A DNA stretch of 64,000 bases from assembly GCF_001921205.1 (NCBI RefSeq), contig NZ_MSIE01000057.1, forward strand, positions 1-64,000. Direction: 5' to 3'. This DNA comes from Actinophytocola xanthii. Its GTDB lineage: Bacteria; Actinomycetota; Actinomycetes; Mycobacteriales; Pseudonocardiaceae. Shown one piece after another: positions 49,579 through 59,421 of the stretch. The stretch's first letter is position 1, and every line of letters begins with the position of its first letter. Both the position numbers and the translations under genes were made by a program. A model generated the notes under the pieces. It was given only the letters and a program-made list of their open reading frames with translations, ran no database searches and was not told the DNA's origin.

Positions 49579-51396
49579 GTGCGCGTTCCTTCCCGTCGGC
49601 GGGCCTCGGCGGTGCTGGCCGCCCTCCTGCTCGTCCTCCCGCTCGCGGGCTGCGGCCTGTTCGGCGACTCCGGGCCCCGGCCGGAGGACGTGGCCGACGA
49701 GTTCCTCGGTGCGTTCGCCTCGGGCGAGACCGCGGCCGCGGCCCGACTGACCGACTCGCCGGACTCCGCCCGCGCCCTGCTCGACGAGGTTCGCGGCGCA
49801 CTGGAACCGGAGAAGGTGTCGGCCCGGCTCGGGACGGTGGAGACCAACGCGGACGAGACGACGGCCAGGGCGACCTTCGAGCTGGCCTGGGACCTCGGCC
49901 ACCAGCGCCGGTGGAGCTACGAGGGCGGGATGGAGCTCCGTTCCCGGGACGACACCTGGCAGGTGCACTGGTCGACCACGGTCGTGCACCCCGACCTCGC
50001 CGAGCAGCAGTCGATCGCCCTGGAGAGCCAGCAGCCCGAGCTGGCCCCGGTACTCGACCGGGACGGTGAGCTGCTGATGTCGCCGGACCGGGTGATCTCG
50101 GTCCTGTTCGACCGGGCGAAGGCCGGGGACGCGGCGTCGGTGGCCGGTGCGCTCGCCACCGCCCTCGCCGGCTTCGACCGGACGATCACCCGGCAGTCCA
50201 TCCTGGACGGCTCGGCCAAGACTCCGGCCGGCCAGCCCTACCAGGTCGTCGCGCTCCGCTCGGGGGACTACCAGCGGGTCAAGCCACGGATCTACGAGCT
50301 GCCGGGGGTGCGCTTCACCTCGGCGCCGCGCCTGCTGGCGGTCGACAAGAAGCTGGGCCCGGCGCTGCTGCCGGGCATCCGCAAGCTCGTCGAGGACGAC
50401 CTCAACGGCAAGGCGGGCTGGCGGATCTACACGACCGACGTCTCCGGCGCCGAGGTGGCCGAGCTGTACTCGGCCGCCGCCGAGCCGGCCGAGGCCGCGC
50501 GGGTGACGCTGAGCCGGCGCATGCAGCAGGCGGCCGAGCGGGCCATCGCGGGCGAACCGAAGGCGTCGATGATCGTCGCGATGCGGGCGTCCACCGGCGA
50601 GCTGCTCGCCGTGGCGCAGAACCCGCTCGCCGACCAGCAGGGCGCGATCGCGCTGAGCGGCCGCTACCCCCCGGGCTCCACATTCAAGATCATCACTGCC
50701 GTCACCGCCATCGAGGGCGGAAAGGTCACAGCGAACCAGCCGGTCGGCTGCCCCGCGACGATCACCGTGGACGGCCGGGTGATCCCCAACGCCGGCCGGT
50801 TCGACAAGGGCACGGTCCCGCTGCACACGGCCTTCGCGTTCTCCTGCAACACCACCTTCGCCCAGCTGTCCACCGGCCTGCACCCCTCGGCGATGACCGA
50901 CACCGCGCGCCGGCTGGGTCTGGGCGCCGACTTCGTGATGCGCGGCGCGACGACCGTGACCGGCTCGGTGCCGCCGGCCACCGACGTCGTCGAGCGGGCC
51001 GAGGACTCGATCGGCCAGGGCAAGGTGGTGGCGAGCCCGTTGGGAATGGCGCTGGTCGCCTCGACCGTGGCGTCGGGCCGCATGCCGACGCCGACCCTGC
51101 TGGCCGGGGCGCGCACCGAGAGCGACACCGTCGACCCGAAGCCGGTCGCCCCCGCCGTCCTCACCTCGGTCCGGGGCATGATGCGGGAGGTGCAGCAGCG
51201 CACCCCGCAGCTGGCCGCGTTCCCGGACCTGCACGGCAAGACCGGGACCGCCCAGTTCGGCGACGGCCGCCGTTCACACGGCTGGTTCGTCGGCTTCCGG
51301 GGGGACACGGCGTTCGCGGTGCTGCTCACCGACGCCGGGACCTCCGCGAAGGCGGTGGCGGCGACGGCGCGTTTCCTCGGCGGCCTGGGGTCGTAG
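49579..51396 (+). CDS. Penicillin-binding transpeptidase lipoprotein
   Basis: A class-B PBP-type DD-transpeptidase of 605 residues. GTG 49579 gives the lipobox signal [18 protein letters not shown], then LPLAGCGLF, so Cys is probably lipidated. An NTF2-like MecA_N domain ([20 protein letters not shown] onward) precedes a dimerisation region and the transpeptidase domain. That domain has Ser367 in PPGSTFK (SxxK), SCN in AFSCNTTFA and [10 protein letters not shown] (KTG). The architecture matches the M. tuberculosis lipoprotein near ispG. It probably cross-links peptidoglycan and could contribute to beta-lactam tolerance. Confidence 0.93.
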   Translation: MRVPSRRRASAVLAALLLVLPLAGCGLFGDSGPRPEDVADEFLGAFASGETAAAARLTDSPDSARALLDEVRGALEPEKVSARLGTVETNADETTARATFELAWDLGHQRRWSYEGGMELRSRDDTWQVHWSTTVVHPDLAEQQSIALESQQPELAPVLDRDGELLMSPDRVISVLFDRAKAGDAASVAGALATALAGFDRTITRQSILDGSAKTPAGQPYQVVALRSGDYQRVKPRIYELPGVRFTSAPRLLAVDKKLGPALLPGIRKLVEDDLNGKAGWRIYTTDVSGAEVAELYSAAAEPAEAARVTLSRRMQQAAERAIAGEPKASMIVAMRASTGELLAVAQNPLADQQGAIALSGRYPPGSTFKIITAVTAIEGGKVTANQPVGCPATITVDGRVIPNAGRFDKGTVPLHTAFAFSCNTTFAQLSTGLHPSAMTDTARRLGLGADFVMRGATTVTGSVPPATDVVERAEDSIGQGKVVASPLGMALVASTVASGRMPTPTLLAGARTESDTVDPKPVAPAVLTSVRGMMREVQQRTPQLAAFPDLHGKTGTAQFGDGRRSHGWFVGFRGDTAFAVLLTDAGTSAKAVAATARFLGGLGS

Positions 51397-51399
51397 GGT
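51394..51399 (+). promoter_or_regulatory. -10-like hexamer TAGGGT for map
   Basis: TAGGGT overlaps the PBP stop codon (TAG) and ends 7 nt before ATG 51407, favouring that start over the in-frame GTG at 51398, which lies within the hexamer. Confidence 0.45.
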
Positions 51400-51406
51400 G
51401 GATGGC

Positions 51407-52264
51407 ATGTTCGCACGTGCCCCGCTCACGCCAGGCGTCCAGAGCCCCCGCCGGCAGGTCCCCTCGTCGATCGCGCGCCCCGAGTACGTGGGCAAGCCGG
51501 CGCCCAAGCGGAACACCGAGCCCTGGGTACAGACCGACGAGACGATCGAGGCCATGCGGGTCGCCGGGCGGATCGCGGCCCAGGCGCTGCAGGAGGGCGG
51601 CAAGGCGGTCAAGCCGGGTGCGGCGACCGACGACATCGACGCCGTCGTGCACGAGTTCCTGCTCGACCACGGGGCCTACCCGTCCACCCTCGGCTACCGG
51701 AACTTCCCCAAGTCGTGCTGCACCTCGCTCAACGAGGTCATCTGCCACGGCATCCCCGACTCGACGCTGATCGAGGACGGCGACATCGTCAACATCGACG
51801 TGACCGCGTTCATCGGCGGCGTGCACGGCGACACGAACGCGACCTTCCTCGCCGGAGAGGTGGACGAGGACGTGCGGCTGCTGGTCGAGCGCACGCACGA
51901 GGCCACCATGCGGGCGATCAAGGCGGTCCGGCCGGGCCGGGCGCTCAACGTGATCGGGCGGGTGATCGAGGCCTACGCCAGGCGATTCGGCTACGGCGTC
52001 GTCCGCGACTTCACCGGGCACGGCATCGCCCGCTCGTTCCACAGCGGGCTCGTGATCCTGCACTACGAGGAGCCGAGCGTGGACACGGTCATCGAGAAGG
52101 GCATGACGTTCACGATCGAGCCGATGATCACCCTCGGTGGCATCGACTACGACATCTGGGACGACGGCTGGACGGTCACCACCAAGGACAGGAGCTGGAC
52201 CGCCCAGTTCGAGCACACGCTGGTCGTGACCGACGACGGCGCGGAGATCCTCACCCTGCCCTGA
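51407..52264 (+). CDS. map: Methionine aminopeptidase (type 1 with N-terminal extension)
   Basis: MAP removes N-terminal Met from new proteins. The 285-residue protein has an extension of about 40 residues containing [13 protein letters not shown], the Pro-rich motif of the type 1c enzymes. Metal ligands lie in [19 protein letters not shown] (two Asp), [12 protein letters not shown] (His), FTIEPMI (Glu) and AQFEHTLVV (Glu). The 3' end overlaps the convergent hydrolase gene by 14 nt. Confidence 0.95.
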   Translation: MFARAPLTPGVQSPRRQVPSSIARPEYVGKPAPKRNTEPWVQTDETIEAMRVAGRIAAQALQEGGKAVKPGAATDDIDAVVHEFLLDHGAYPSTLGYRNFPKSCCTSLNEVICHGIPDSTLIEDGDIVNIDVTAFIGGVHGDTNATFLAGEVDEDVRLLVERTHEATMRAIKAVRPGRALNVIGRVIEAYARRFGYGVVRDFTGHGIARSFHSGLVILHYEEPSVDTVIEKGMTFTIEPMITLGGIDYDIWDDGWTVTTKDRSWTAQFEHTLVVTDDGAEILTLP

Positions 52265-52961
52265 GCAGCTCGCCGAGCACCTCGAGGATCGCCGTGGCCA
52301 CCGGCAGGGGATCGCCGGCGGGCGCGAGGTGGTGGGAGGGGATCCGGCGGACCGGCCACCCCAGCCCGGCAGCCTCGTCGGCGTCGGCCTCGTAGGCCTG
52401 TGAGAGCAGCACGTACCCGGCCGGTCCGCTCCAGGACACCTCCGGCCGAGGCTCCTTGAGGAACGCGATCGGCACCTCCGGCGCCTCGTCGGCGATCTCG
52501 GCCCGCAGCTCCTCGTCGGCGACCAGTTCGGCCAGCGGATCGGGGTCGAACCAGCGCTGCCAGCGGGGGAGCCGCCCCTCCCGCGACAGTGCCCGCAGGT
52601 GGGAGTACAGCTCGGCCGGCACGGTGTCGCGCCAGCTGCGGCCGGGGGTGGGCAGCCCCGCGTCGAGGAACACGAGCCCGGTCACGGTGTCCTCCAGCAC
52701 GTCGGCGAACGCCGGCAGCAGCGGACCGGCGCCGCTGTGCCCGACCAGCACGACCTCCCCGCCGAGCTCCTCCTCGCTCATCGCGTCGGCGAACGCCCCG
52801 AGCAGCACCTGGTGCACCGGTGTGGCGACCACACTGGGCCGCAGGTCGAGCAGGAGCGCCGGGTGCCCGTGCGCGGCCAGCGCGTCGGCGAGCGGGCGCA
52901 GGCTGGCGGGGCCGAGGAACGGGCTGTGCACGAGGACGGCTGTGATCGGGGACGCGGGCAT
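52251..52961 (-). CDS. Alpha/beta hydrolase
   Basis: The 236-residue protein shows the alpha/beta-hydrolase layout: [13 protein letters not shown] near the oxyanion region, [15 protein letters not shown] (GHSxG nucleophile elbow), LVFLDAGLP, and a late His in [10 protein letters not shown]. The esterase or lactonase substrate is unknown. It is divergent from cobQ with 41 nt between, and overlaps map tail to tail. Confidence 0.85.
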   Translation of the reverse strand: MPASPITAVLVHSPFLGPASLRPLADALAAHGHPALLLDLRPSVVATPVHQVLLGAFADAMSEEELGGEVVLVGHSGAGPLLPAFADVLEDTVTGLVFLDAGLPTPGRSWRDTVPAELYSHLRALSREGRLPRWQRWFDPDPLAELVADEELRAEIADEAPEVPIAFLKEPRPEVSWSGPAGYVLLSQAYEADADEAAGLGWPVRRIPSHHLAPAGDPLPVATAILEVLGELLRAG

Positions 52962-53002
52962 GCCCGCGATGATGGCAGACGCGGACGTGGAGGGAGCAGG
53001 AC

Positions 53003-54529
53003 ATGCGAGGCGCGTTGCTGGTGGCCGGAACGTCGTCGGACGCGGGCAAGAGCGTGCTGGTGGCCGGCCTGTGCCGGTGGTTGGTCCGCCGGGGGGTGCG
53101 GGTGGCGCCGTTCAAGGCGCAGAACATGTCGAACAACTCCGTGGTGACCCCCGAGGGCGGGGAGATCGGGCGAGCGCAGGCGATGCAGGCCGCCGCCAGC
53201 GGGCTCGAGCCGAGCGTGCGGTTCAACCCGGTCCTGCTCAAGCCGGGCGCGGACAACAGCTCCCAGGTGGTCGTACTCGGCCACCCGGTCGGCCAGGTGG
53301 ACGCGCTGTCCTACCGGGAGCGTCGGGAGGAGTTGCGCGAGGTCGTGCTGTCCACCCTGGCCGAGCTGCGCGCGGAGCACGACGTCGTGGTGTGCGAGGG
53401 TGCCGGCTCGCCGGCCGAGATCAACCTCCGGGCCGGCGACATCGCCAACCTCGGCCTCGCCCGCGGCGCCGGCCTTCCGGTGCTGGTGGTCGGCGACATC
53501 GACCGGGGTGGTGTGCTCGCCCACCTGTTCGGCACGCTGGCGATCCTGGACCCGGCCGACCAGGCGGTGGTCTCGGCGTTCGCGGTGAACAAGTTCCGCG
53601 GCGACCCGGGGCTGCTCGCCCCGGGGCTGACCCGGCTGACCGAGCTGACCGGACGCCCGGTGCTCGGTGTGCTGCCCTGGCACCCCGACCTCTGGCTGGA
53701 GGCGGAGGACTCGCTGTCCTACACGGCCGACGGCGTTGTCGGCCGGCCCGCGCCGCCGGTGGGGGAGCAGTGGCTGCGGGTGGCGGTGGTGCGCCTTCCC
53801 CGCATCTCCAACGCGACCGACATCGAGGCGCTCGCCTGCGAGCCCGGGGTCGCGGTCCGCTTCGTCACCGAACCCTCCCGGCTGGCCGACGCCGACCTGG
53901 TCGTCCTGCCTGGAACCAAGTCCACCGTGGCCGACCTGGGGTGGCTGCGGGAGCGCGGGCTGGCCGACGCGATCGCCGGGCACGTCCGGGCCGGGCGCCC
54001 CCTGGTGGGGCTCTGCGGGGGCTACCAGATGCTGGGCGCCACGATCACCGACGAGGTCGAGTCGGGCGCCGGCGAGGTACCCGGGCTCGGCCTGCTCGAC
54101 CTCGCGGTGACCTTCGCGTGGTCCAAGACCCTCACCCGGCCGACCGGTACCGCTCTCGGTGAGGTGGTCTCCGGGTACGAGATCCACCACGGGCAGATCA
54201 CTCGCCGGGGTGACCTGGCGCCGTTGATCGACGTGGCGGGCGTGCCCGAAGGCGCCCTGGCCGGCCCGATCGCCGCGACCCACTGGCACGGGTTGTTGGA
54301 CAACGACGCGTTCCGCCGCCGGCTCCTGCGCTGGGCCGCCGAGCGCGCCGACCGTGCTGGCTTCCGACCGGCCCCGGACACCCGGGTGAGCGCGGTTCGC
54401 GAGGCCCAGCTGGACCTGCTGGCCGACCTGGTCGACGAGCACCTGGACACCGACGCCGTCGCCCGCCTCGTCGAGGCGGGCGCACCGGCGGGCCTGCCGG
54501 TGCTGTCAGTCCAGCGGCAGGTTCAGTAG
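53003..54529 (+). CDS. cobQ: Cobyric acid synthase
   Basis: CobQ amidates four carboxylates of adenosyl-cobyrinate a,c-diamide in B12 synthesis. The 508-residue protein has the dethiobiotin-synthetase-like ATP domain [40 protein letters not shown] and [14 protein letters not shown]. The class-I glutamine amidotransferase domain has [12 protein letters not shown] with the catalytic Cys and GYEIHHGQI with His. No other cobalamin gene and no room for a B12 riboswitch are present upstream (41 nt). Confidence 0.95.
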   Translation: MRGALLVAGTSSDAGKSVLVAGLCRWLVRRGVRVAPFKAQNMSNNSVVTPEGGEIGRAQAMQAAASGLEPSVRFNPVLLKPGADNSSQVVVLGHPVGQVDALSYRERREELREVVLSTLAELRAEHDVVVCEGAGSPAEINLRAGDIANLGLARGAGLPVLVVGDIDRGGVLAHLFGTLAILDPADQAVVSAFAVNKFRGDPGLLAPGLTRLTELTGRPVLGVLPWHPDLWLEAEDSLSYTADGVVGRPAPPVGEQWLRVAVVRLPRISNATDIEALACEPGVAVRFVTEPSRLADADLVVLPGTKSTVADLGWLRERGLADAIAGHVRAGRPLVGLCGGYQMLGATITDEVESGAGEVPGLGLLDLAVTFAWSKTLTRPTGTALGEVVSGYEIHHGQITRRGDLAPLIDVAGVPEGALAGPIAATHWHGLLDNDAFRRRLLRWAAERADRAGFRPAPDTRVSAVREAQLDLLADLVDEHLDTDAVARLVEAGAPAGLPVLSVQRQVQ

Positions 54530-55882
54530 CGCGTTCTCGATGAGCTCGGGCATCGCGGGGTGGATCCAGTACTGCCCCCGCGCCATGCTGCGCGCGTCGA
54601 GCCCGAAGCTCATTGCCTGGATGAGCGGCTGAATCAGCGTCGAGGCCTGCGGACCGATGATGTGGGCGCCGAGCAGCTGACCGGAGACCGGGTCGGCCAA
54701 CAGCTTGGCGAAGCCGGAGGTGTCCTCCATGGCCCAGCCGTAGGCGATGCCGGCGTAGTCCTGGGTGGCGCTCACGTACCGCAGGCCCTGCGCCTTGGCC
54801 GCCCGCTCGGTCAGCCCGACCGCCGCGACCTGCGGCGAGCTGAACACCGCGTGCGGGACGAACCGGTGGTCGGCCTCGATGGGGCTGTCCGGGTTCAGCA
54901 GGTTGTGCTGCACCACCCGAGCCTCGTGGTTCGCCACGTGCTTGAGCTCGAACGGCGAGCTGATGTCGCCAAGCGCCCAGACGCCCTCGGCACTCGTGCG
55001 CTGGGTCCGGTCGACCACGACGTGGCCGGTGGTGGTCACGTCCACGCCGCCGGCCGGCAGGTTCAGCAGGTCGGAGTTCGGTTGCCGGCCCACCGCGACC
55101 AGCACCACGTCGGTCTCCACCGAGCTGCCGTCGGCCAGGTCGACCCGGATCCCTCCGGGCACGACGGCCGAACCAGTAAGGGTGGTGTCCAGCCGCAGGT
55201 CCCACTTCTGTCGGGCGAGCTCGGTGAACCGGGCGCTGATGTCGGCGTCCTCCTGGCGCAGCATGGCGCCGGATCGGCCGAGCACCGTGACGTCCACCCC
55301 GAACGAGGAGAACACGTGCGCGAACTCGGCGGCGACGAACCCGGTGCCGACGATCACCATGCGCGCGGGCAGCTCGTCCAGCCTCATGATCGTGTCGCTG
55401 GTGTGGAACGGCACGTCCTCGAGCCCGGCCGGCACGACCGGTCGACCACCAGCGGCCAGCACCACCCGGTCCGCGGTGATCGACCGGGTCGACCCGTCGC
55501 GCAGGGCGACCTCGAGCTCGCGCTTGCCGGTGAACCGCGCCGTGCCCTCGAACACGGTGACGTTCGCGTTGTCGGCGTGGGCGAGCCGGTACTCCCGGCC
55601 GCCGACCGCGATCGGGTCGATCCGACCGAAGATGCGGTCTCGGACGTCGCTCCACCGCACGCCCTTGAGCTCGGCGTCTACCCCGAGCTTCGCGCCCGCC
55701 GCCGGCGCGGCCGCGAGCTCGGCGGTGTGCACGAACATCTTGGTGGGGATGCAGCCGACGTTGAGGCAGGTGCCGCCGAACACACCCTTCTCCACGACGG
55801 CCACCCGCCAGTCGGCGAACCGGCTGTCGAGGATGGAGTTGCCGGAGCCGGTCCCGACGACGACCAGGTCGAAGTGCGTCAC
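54506..55882 (-). CDS. mtr: Mycothione reductase
   Basis: Mtr reduces oxidised mycothiol with NADPH, the actinobacterial counterpart of glutathione reductase. The 458-residue flavoprotein has the FAD motif [11 protein letters not shown], redox disulfide [20 protein letters not shown] Rossmann motif [38 protein letters not shown], and the C-terminal [12 protein letters not shown] with the active-site His-Glu. GTGSGNS instead of GxGxxGY-A distinguishes it from dihydrolipoamide dehydrogenase. It overlaps cobQ tail to tail by 24 nt. Confidence 0.9.
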   Translation of the reverse strand: MTHFDLVVVGTGSGNSILDSRFADWRVAVVEKGVFGGTCLNVGCIPTKMFVHTAELAAAPAAGAKLGVDAELKGVRWSDVRDRIFGRIDPIAVGGREYRLAHADNANVTVFEGTARFTGKRELEVALRDGSTRSITADRVVLAAGGRPVVPAGLEDVPFHTSDTIMRLDELPARMVIVGTGFVAAEFAHVFSSFGVDVTVLGRSGAMLRQEDADISARFTELARQKWDLRLDTTLTGSAVVPGGIRVDLADGSSVETDVVLVAVGRQPNSDLLNLPAGGVDVTTTGHVVVDRTQRTSAEGVWALGDISSPFELKHVANHEARVVQHNLLNPDSPIEADHRFVPHAVFSSPQVAAVGLTERAAKAQGLRYVSATQDYAGIAYGWAMEDTSGFAKLLADPVSGQLLGAHIIGPQASTLIQPLIQAMSFGLDARSMARGQYWIHPAMPELIENALLNLPLD

Positions 55883-55919
55883 GTCCGCTCCAACGTTGGC
55901 GGTACCGACTGGATTCCGG

Positions 55920-56456
55920 TCAGTGCCGGTAGGTGGGGGTCAGGATCGCCCTGGCGAGGGTGTGGAAGGCCAGGTTGAAGCTCACCACGGCGGGTGATGC
56001 GCTGCTGTCGACCTCGAGGGCGTCCACGTCGACCGCGTGCACGACGAAGTAGTACCGGTGCACCTGGTCACCCTGCGGCGGGGCGGCGCCGGCGTAGGCG
56101 GGGGCCGACATGTCGTTGCGGACGTGGAACGCGCCACCGGGCAGCGTGTCGTCGGAGCCGCCGGCGCCGGCGGGCAGCTCGGTCGTCGAGGCCGGCAGGT
56201 TGACCGCGACCCAGTGCCAGAACCCGCCGGGGATCGGGGCGTCCGGGTCGAAGCAGGTGACCACGAAGCTCCTGGTCTCCTCGGGGAAACCGGACCAGGA
56301 CAGCTGCGGGGAGATGTTCTGGCCGCCGGCGCTGTCGTGCACCGCGCTCATCGGCAGCTGCTGGCCGTCCGCCACGTCGGTGGAGGTCACCGTGAACGAG
56401 CCGGCCGCGGGCAGCAGCTCGTAGGGGTCAGGCGCAACGGCGCGCTCGAGGCTCAT
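55920..56456 (-). CDS. YbhB/YbcL family PEBP-like protein
   Basis: The 178-residue phosphatidylethanolamine-binding-like protein has GGQNISPQLSWSGFPEETRS, FDPDAPIPGGFWHWVAVNLP and the anion-pocket residues DPDAP and HW, plus HRYYFVVHAVD. Bacterial members of this family have no settled function. The gene starts 113 nt from a divergent M48 peptidase gene. Confidence 0.92.
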   Translation of the reverse strand: MSLERAVAPDPYELLPAAGSFTVTSTDVADGQQLPMSAVHDSAGGQNISPQLSWSGFPEETRSFVVTCFDPDAPIPGGFWHWVAVNLPASTTELPAGAGGSDDTLPGGAFHVRNDMSAPAYAGAAPPQGDQVHRYYFVVHAVDVDALEVDSSASPAVVSFNLAFHTLARAILTPTYRH

Positions 56457-56569
56457 CGTCGTCTCTCCCGGGATGATCTTTCGTGGGCGCGGTCCACCCT
56501 AGTCGGTCCCGACCACCTCCACCGGAACTCGCCACGCCCTAGGCTGGCCCCACTGAGGGGAGTGGTGAC

Positions 56570-57637
56570 ATGACGAACGATGCTGGCCGGGACGAGCTGG
56601 TTCCCGGCACCAGGGTGCGGTTCCCGGGGATCAGCCCGCGGGCCTACGAGCACCCGGCCGACCGGGGTGCGATGGCGACGCTGCGGGCGGTGCCGGGGGT
56701 GTCGGCGGTGCTCAAGGCGGTCGCGGGAATGTGGAACGAGCGCGCGGAGCGGCTGTTCACGGTCGCCTCGGCGATCCGGGTCAGCGAGAAGCAGTACCCG
56801 CGGCTCAACCGGATCCGGGTGGACTGCGCGGAGACCCTCGACCTGGACACGGTGCCCGACCTCTACATCGCGCGGGACCCGGGGGCGAACGCGTTCGCGA
56901 TCGGCATCGACAAGCCGTTCATCGTGCTCACTACCGGCCTGGTGGAGGCGCTGGACCTGGACGGCCTACGGGTCGTGGTCGGTCACGAGACCGGGCACAT
57001 CCTGTCCGGCCACAACGTGCTGCGCACGCTGTTGATGCGGCTGCTGCGCCTGCAGGCCACGGTGAGCTGGGTGCCGGCCGGGGCGCTCGGGCTGCGCGCG
57101 GTGATCGCGGCGTTGATGGAGTGGTACCGCAAGGCCGAGCTGACCGGTGACCGCGCCGGGCTGCTGTGCGGGCAGGACCCGGCGGCGGCCCTGCGCCAGC
57201 ACGTCTACCTCGCCGGCGGCATCAGCATGGACGACATCGACATCCCCGAGTTCCTGCGGCAGGCGAAGGAGTACGAGGACGTCGACGACATCCGGGACAG
57301 CGTGCTCAAGCTGATGACCGTCGAGACCATGAGCCACCCGTTCGCCGTGGTTCGCGCGGCGCAGCTCCAGCGCTGGGCGGCCTCCGAGGAGTACCGCGCG
57401 ATCCTCGCCGGGGACTACCTCCGCCGGGACGACGACACCCCGTCCAGCTCGCTGATGGACGACCTCAGGGCGGCCGGGCGGTCCTACCGGGAGTCCTGGT
57501 CGAGCTCGACCGACCCGCTGACCAAGGTGCTCAGCGACGTCGGCGAGGCGGTCTCCGGCGCGGCGGGCAAGGTCTTCAACCGGTTCGGCGGCGGCTCGTC
57601 CACCGAGGACGGACCGAACCGGGAGCCGACCTCCTGA
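56570..57637 (+). CDS. M48 family metallopeptidase
   Basis: A 355-residue protein with HETGH at residues 139-143 (zinc His139, His143 and catalytic Glu140) and AELTGDRAGLL, where the third ligand Glu is expected. This is the M48/HtpX-Oma1-like core. A moderately hydrophobic helix follows HETGH, but true membrane anchors are weak. The Gly/Ser-rich C-terminus lies antisense to the 3' end of the next gene for 154 nt. TAGGCT (about 56540) and GAGGGGAG upstream suggest an ordinary leadered promoter. Confidence 0.85.
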   Translation: MTNDAGRDELVPGTRVRFPGISPRAYEHPADRGAMATLRAVPGVSAVLKAVAGMWNERAERLFTVASAIRVSEKQYPRLNRIRVDCAETLDLDTVPDLYIARDPGANAFAIGIDKPFIVLTTGLVEALDLDGLRVVVGHETGHILSGHNVLRTLLMRLLRLQATVSWVPAGALGLRAVIAALMEWYRKAELTGDRAGLLCGQDPAAALRQHVYLAGGISMDDIDIPEFLRQAKEYEDVDDIRDSVLKLMTVETMSHPFAVVRAAQLQRWAASEEYRAILAGDYLRRDDDTPSSSLMDDLRAAGRSYRESWSSSTDPLTKVLSDVGEAVSGAAGKVFNRFGGGSSTEDGPNREPTS

Positions 57638-58224
57638 CCGGAACGCTCCTCGGCGAACACCCGGCCGCACACGGCGGAGCAGAACGCGTAGGTGCTGCCC
57701 TCGTGCTCCAGCGTGGCCGGGGCGCGGGCGAGGTCGACCGTCATCCCGCACACCGGGTCGACCGCGTGCCCGGGGGGCGCCTCGCGGTGCTCCGCCGAGC
57801 TCCGGTACGCCTCGGTCATCAGCCGGGTGATGTCGGTGTCGGTGGTGACCCGGCCGAGGGTGCCCAGACCGTGCTCGGCCAGGCCGACGAGCTGCACCAC
57901 GCAGTGCGGCTCCCGGCGTAGCCGGTCGGGGTCCTGCTCGAACGAGGCGATGATGTCGGTGACCTTCGGGACGAGGTACGCGCCGAGCTGGGAGCTGTTC
58001 CAGGACTCCGGCACGGTGACGCGCACGAGGTAGCGCGGCGGCCCGTCCTCGCCTCCGGTGGCCCAGACCGCGGGTTCCCGGACGATGACGTGGCTCAGGG
58101 CGCGCATGCCCTCGAGCACCGACGCCGGGGCGCTCTCCTCGGCGAACACCTCGTGCAGCAGGCGGTCGGCGATCGCCCCGCTGTGCCCGTTCGCGCCGCG
58201 GACGAACAGCTCGATGGTCATCAT
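57484..58224 (-). CDS. Tautomerase-like protein with C-terminal YHS metal-binding domain
   Basis: The ATG at 58224 overlaps the previous stop (ATGA) and follows AAGGAGA. Of 246 residues, the first 135 or so resemble tautomerase/MIF-like beta-alpha-beta units (RYLVRVTVPESWNSSQLGAY, VPKVTDIIASFEQDPDRLRR). Then DPVCGMTVD and STYAFCSAVCGRVFAEE make a complete YHS metal-binding domain, found in copper and heavy-metal proteins. The last 50 residues are read from DNA antisense to the M48 gene and may be poorly constrained. The tautomerase assignment is by pattern only. Confidence 0.7.
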   Translation of the reverse strand: MMTIELFVRGANGHSGAIADRLLHEVFAEESAPASVLEGMRALSHVIVREPAVWATGGEDGPPRYLVRVTVPESWNSSQLGAYLVPKVTDIIASFEQDPDRLRREPHCVVQLVGLAEHGLGTLGRVTTDTDITRLMTEAYRSSAEHREAPPGHAVDPVCGMTVDLARAPATLEHEGSTYAFCSAVCGRVFAEERSGQEVGSRFGPSSVDEPPPNRLKTLPAAPETASPTSLSTLVSGSVELDQDSR

Positions 58225-58742
58225 GGGTGGTTCTCCTTGTTGGGAACGAGGGCGAGCAGCTCGTCGACCGACCACTGGTCGTCCACATGGGTGCCGAGCT
58301 TCGCCGCCACCGTCCGGCCGTCGGGGGCGATGAGGAAGTCGGCGGGGAGGCCGAACCGGCCGCCGGCTGGCCGCAGGGGTGCGCGGTCGCGGTGGCGCAG
58401 CCCGCTCACGACGGCCCGGGCGATCGAGGGCCAGGCCCTCGGGTCGAGCAGGGCGCGCGGCGCCGACTCGACGCCGAACTCGCGGTAGAGGTGCCTGCCG
58501 GGGTCGGCGACCACGGCGAACGGCAGGTCCGGCACGTACTCGAGCAGGTCCTCCCGGGAGGAGTGGAAGACGACCACCTCGCGCACGCCGGCCGCGGTGA
58601 TCTCGGAGTGCCGGGCCTGGACCGAGCGGAGGTGGAGGTTGCAGACCGGGCAGCCGGCGAAGCGGCGGAACTGCAGGTGCACCAGGCGGTCGGGGTCGGG
58701 TAACGGCACCGGCGTGCCGTCGACGGCGGTCAGCGTGCGCAT
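58221..58742 (-). CDS. Thioredoxin-fold (AhpC/TSA-like) protein
   Basis: AGGAGG (58746-58751, complement) precedes ATG 58742; the product is 173 residues. LVHLQFRRFAGCPVCNLHLR gives a CxxC at 31-34, and EVVVFHSSREDLLEYVPDLP plus ADPGRHLYREFGV follow as in peroxiredoxin-like family proteins. It probably reduces a peroxide or a disulfide. First gene of a two-gene unit with the YHS protein, divergent from a TetR repressor and sharing its operator region. Confidence 0.82.
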   Translation of the reverse strand: MRTLTAVDGTPVPLPDPDRLVHLQFRRFAGCPVCNLHLRSVQARHSEITAAGVREVVVFHSSREDLLEYVPDLPFAVVADPGRHLYREFGVESAPRALLDPRAWPSIARAVVSGLRHRDRAPLRPAGGRFGLPADFLIAPDGRTVAAKLGTHVDDQWSVDELLALVPNKENHP

Positions 58743-58757
58743 GAGCCTCCTCTGTAG

Positions 58758-58802
58758 GCGTACGTTGTACATCTACGTCCAGTATGCGCGTAGCTTGTAC
58801 GC
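58758..58802. promoter_or_regulatory. Putative TetR operators in the divergent promoter
   Basis: Two near-identical 13-mers, GCGTACGTTGTAC (58758-58770) and GCGTAGCTTGTAC (58788-58800), lie 30 bp apart in direct orientation. The second extends to the palindrome GCGTA-n5-TACGC (58788-58802). They fill the 69-nt gap between the thioredoxin-fold gene and tetR, and AT content is raised, as expected of a shared promoter under TetR control. Confidence 0.6.
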
Positions 58803-58811
58803 TGTCAACTC

Positions 58812-59417
58812 GTGCCCCGCCCTCGTTCGCTGACCAGGCCAGGCATCGCCGCGGCCGCCCTGGCCGTGATCGACCGCGCCGGTCTGGCCGCGCTCACCAT
58901 GCGGTCCGTGGCCGGGGAACTGGGCGTGGCGACGATGTCGCTGTACCGCTACGTCGCCGACCGCGAGGAGTTGGAGGCGCTGGTCGTCGAGCACGTGCTG
59001 GCCGGCGTGGACCTGTCGGTGCCGCCGGGGGACTGGCGCGACCAGGTGACCGTGCTGCTCGAGCGGGTGCGGGAGGCGGTCTGCGAGCATCGGCACGTGG
59101 TGCCGCTGCTGGTCCGCCACCGGCACGCCGTGCCGGCGTCGCTGAGCTGGATCGAGGCGATGCTGACCGTGCTCGACGGCGCCGGCTTCACCGGCCGGCG
59201 GCGCGTGCTCGCGCAGCGCACCCTGGTCAGCTTCGTGATCGGGGTGCTGCAGAACGAGTACCACGGCCCGCTCGCCGGCGCCGGCACCGCCGCGATGGCC
59301 GAACTGTCCACCGCGGACTTCCCGCTGCTCGCCGAGACGGCCGCGCAGGCCCGCGGCGTGTCAGCCGAGGAGGAGTTCCACGAGGGGCTGCGGATCGTGC
59401 TGCGCGGGCTCGGATAG
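58812..59417 (+). CDS. TetR/AcrR family transcriptional regulator
   Basis: The 201-residue repressor opens MPRPRSLTRPGIAAAALAVI. The helix-turn-helix is GLAALTMRSVAGELGVATMS followed by LYRYVADREELEALV, and a C-terminal ligand domain of the tetracycline-repressor type follows. GTG start with a TACGCT hexamer 8 nt upstream. Divergent orientation suggests it represses the thioredoxin-fold/YHS pair; the inducer is unknown. Confidence 0.9.
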   Translation: MPRPRSLTRPGIAAAALAVIDRAGLAALTMRSVAGELGVATMSLYRYVADREELEALVVEHVLAGVDLSVPPGDWRDQVTVLLERVREAVCEHRHVVPLLVRHRHAVPASLSWIEAMLTVLDGAGFTGRRRVLAQRTLVSFVIGVLQNEYHGPLAGAGTAAMAELSTADFPLLAETAAQARGVSAEEEFHEGLRIVLRGLG

Positions 59418-59421
59418 GTGG

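Noticed and set aside
52962-53002. Cobalamin riboswitch upstream of cobQ
   Set aside because: The gap is 41 nt, far too short, and shows no B12-box sequence.
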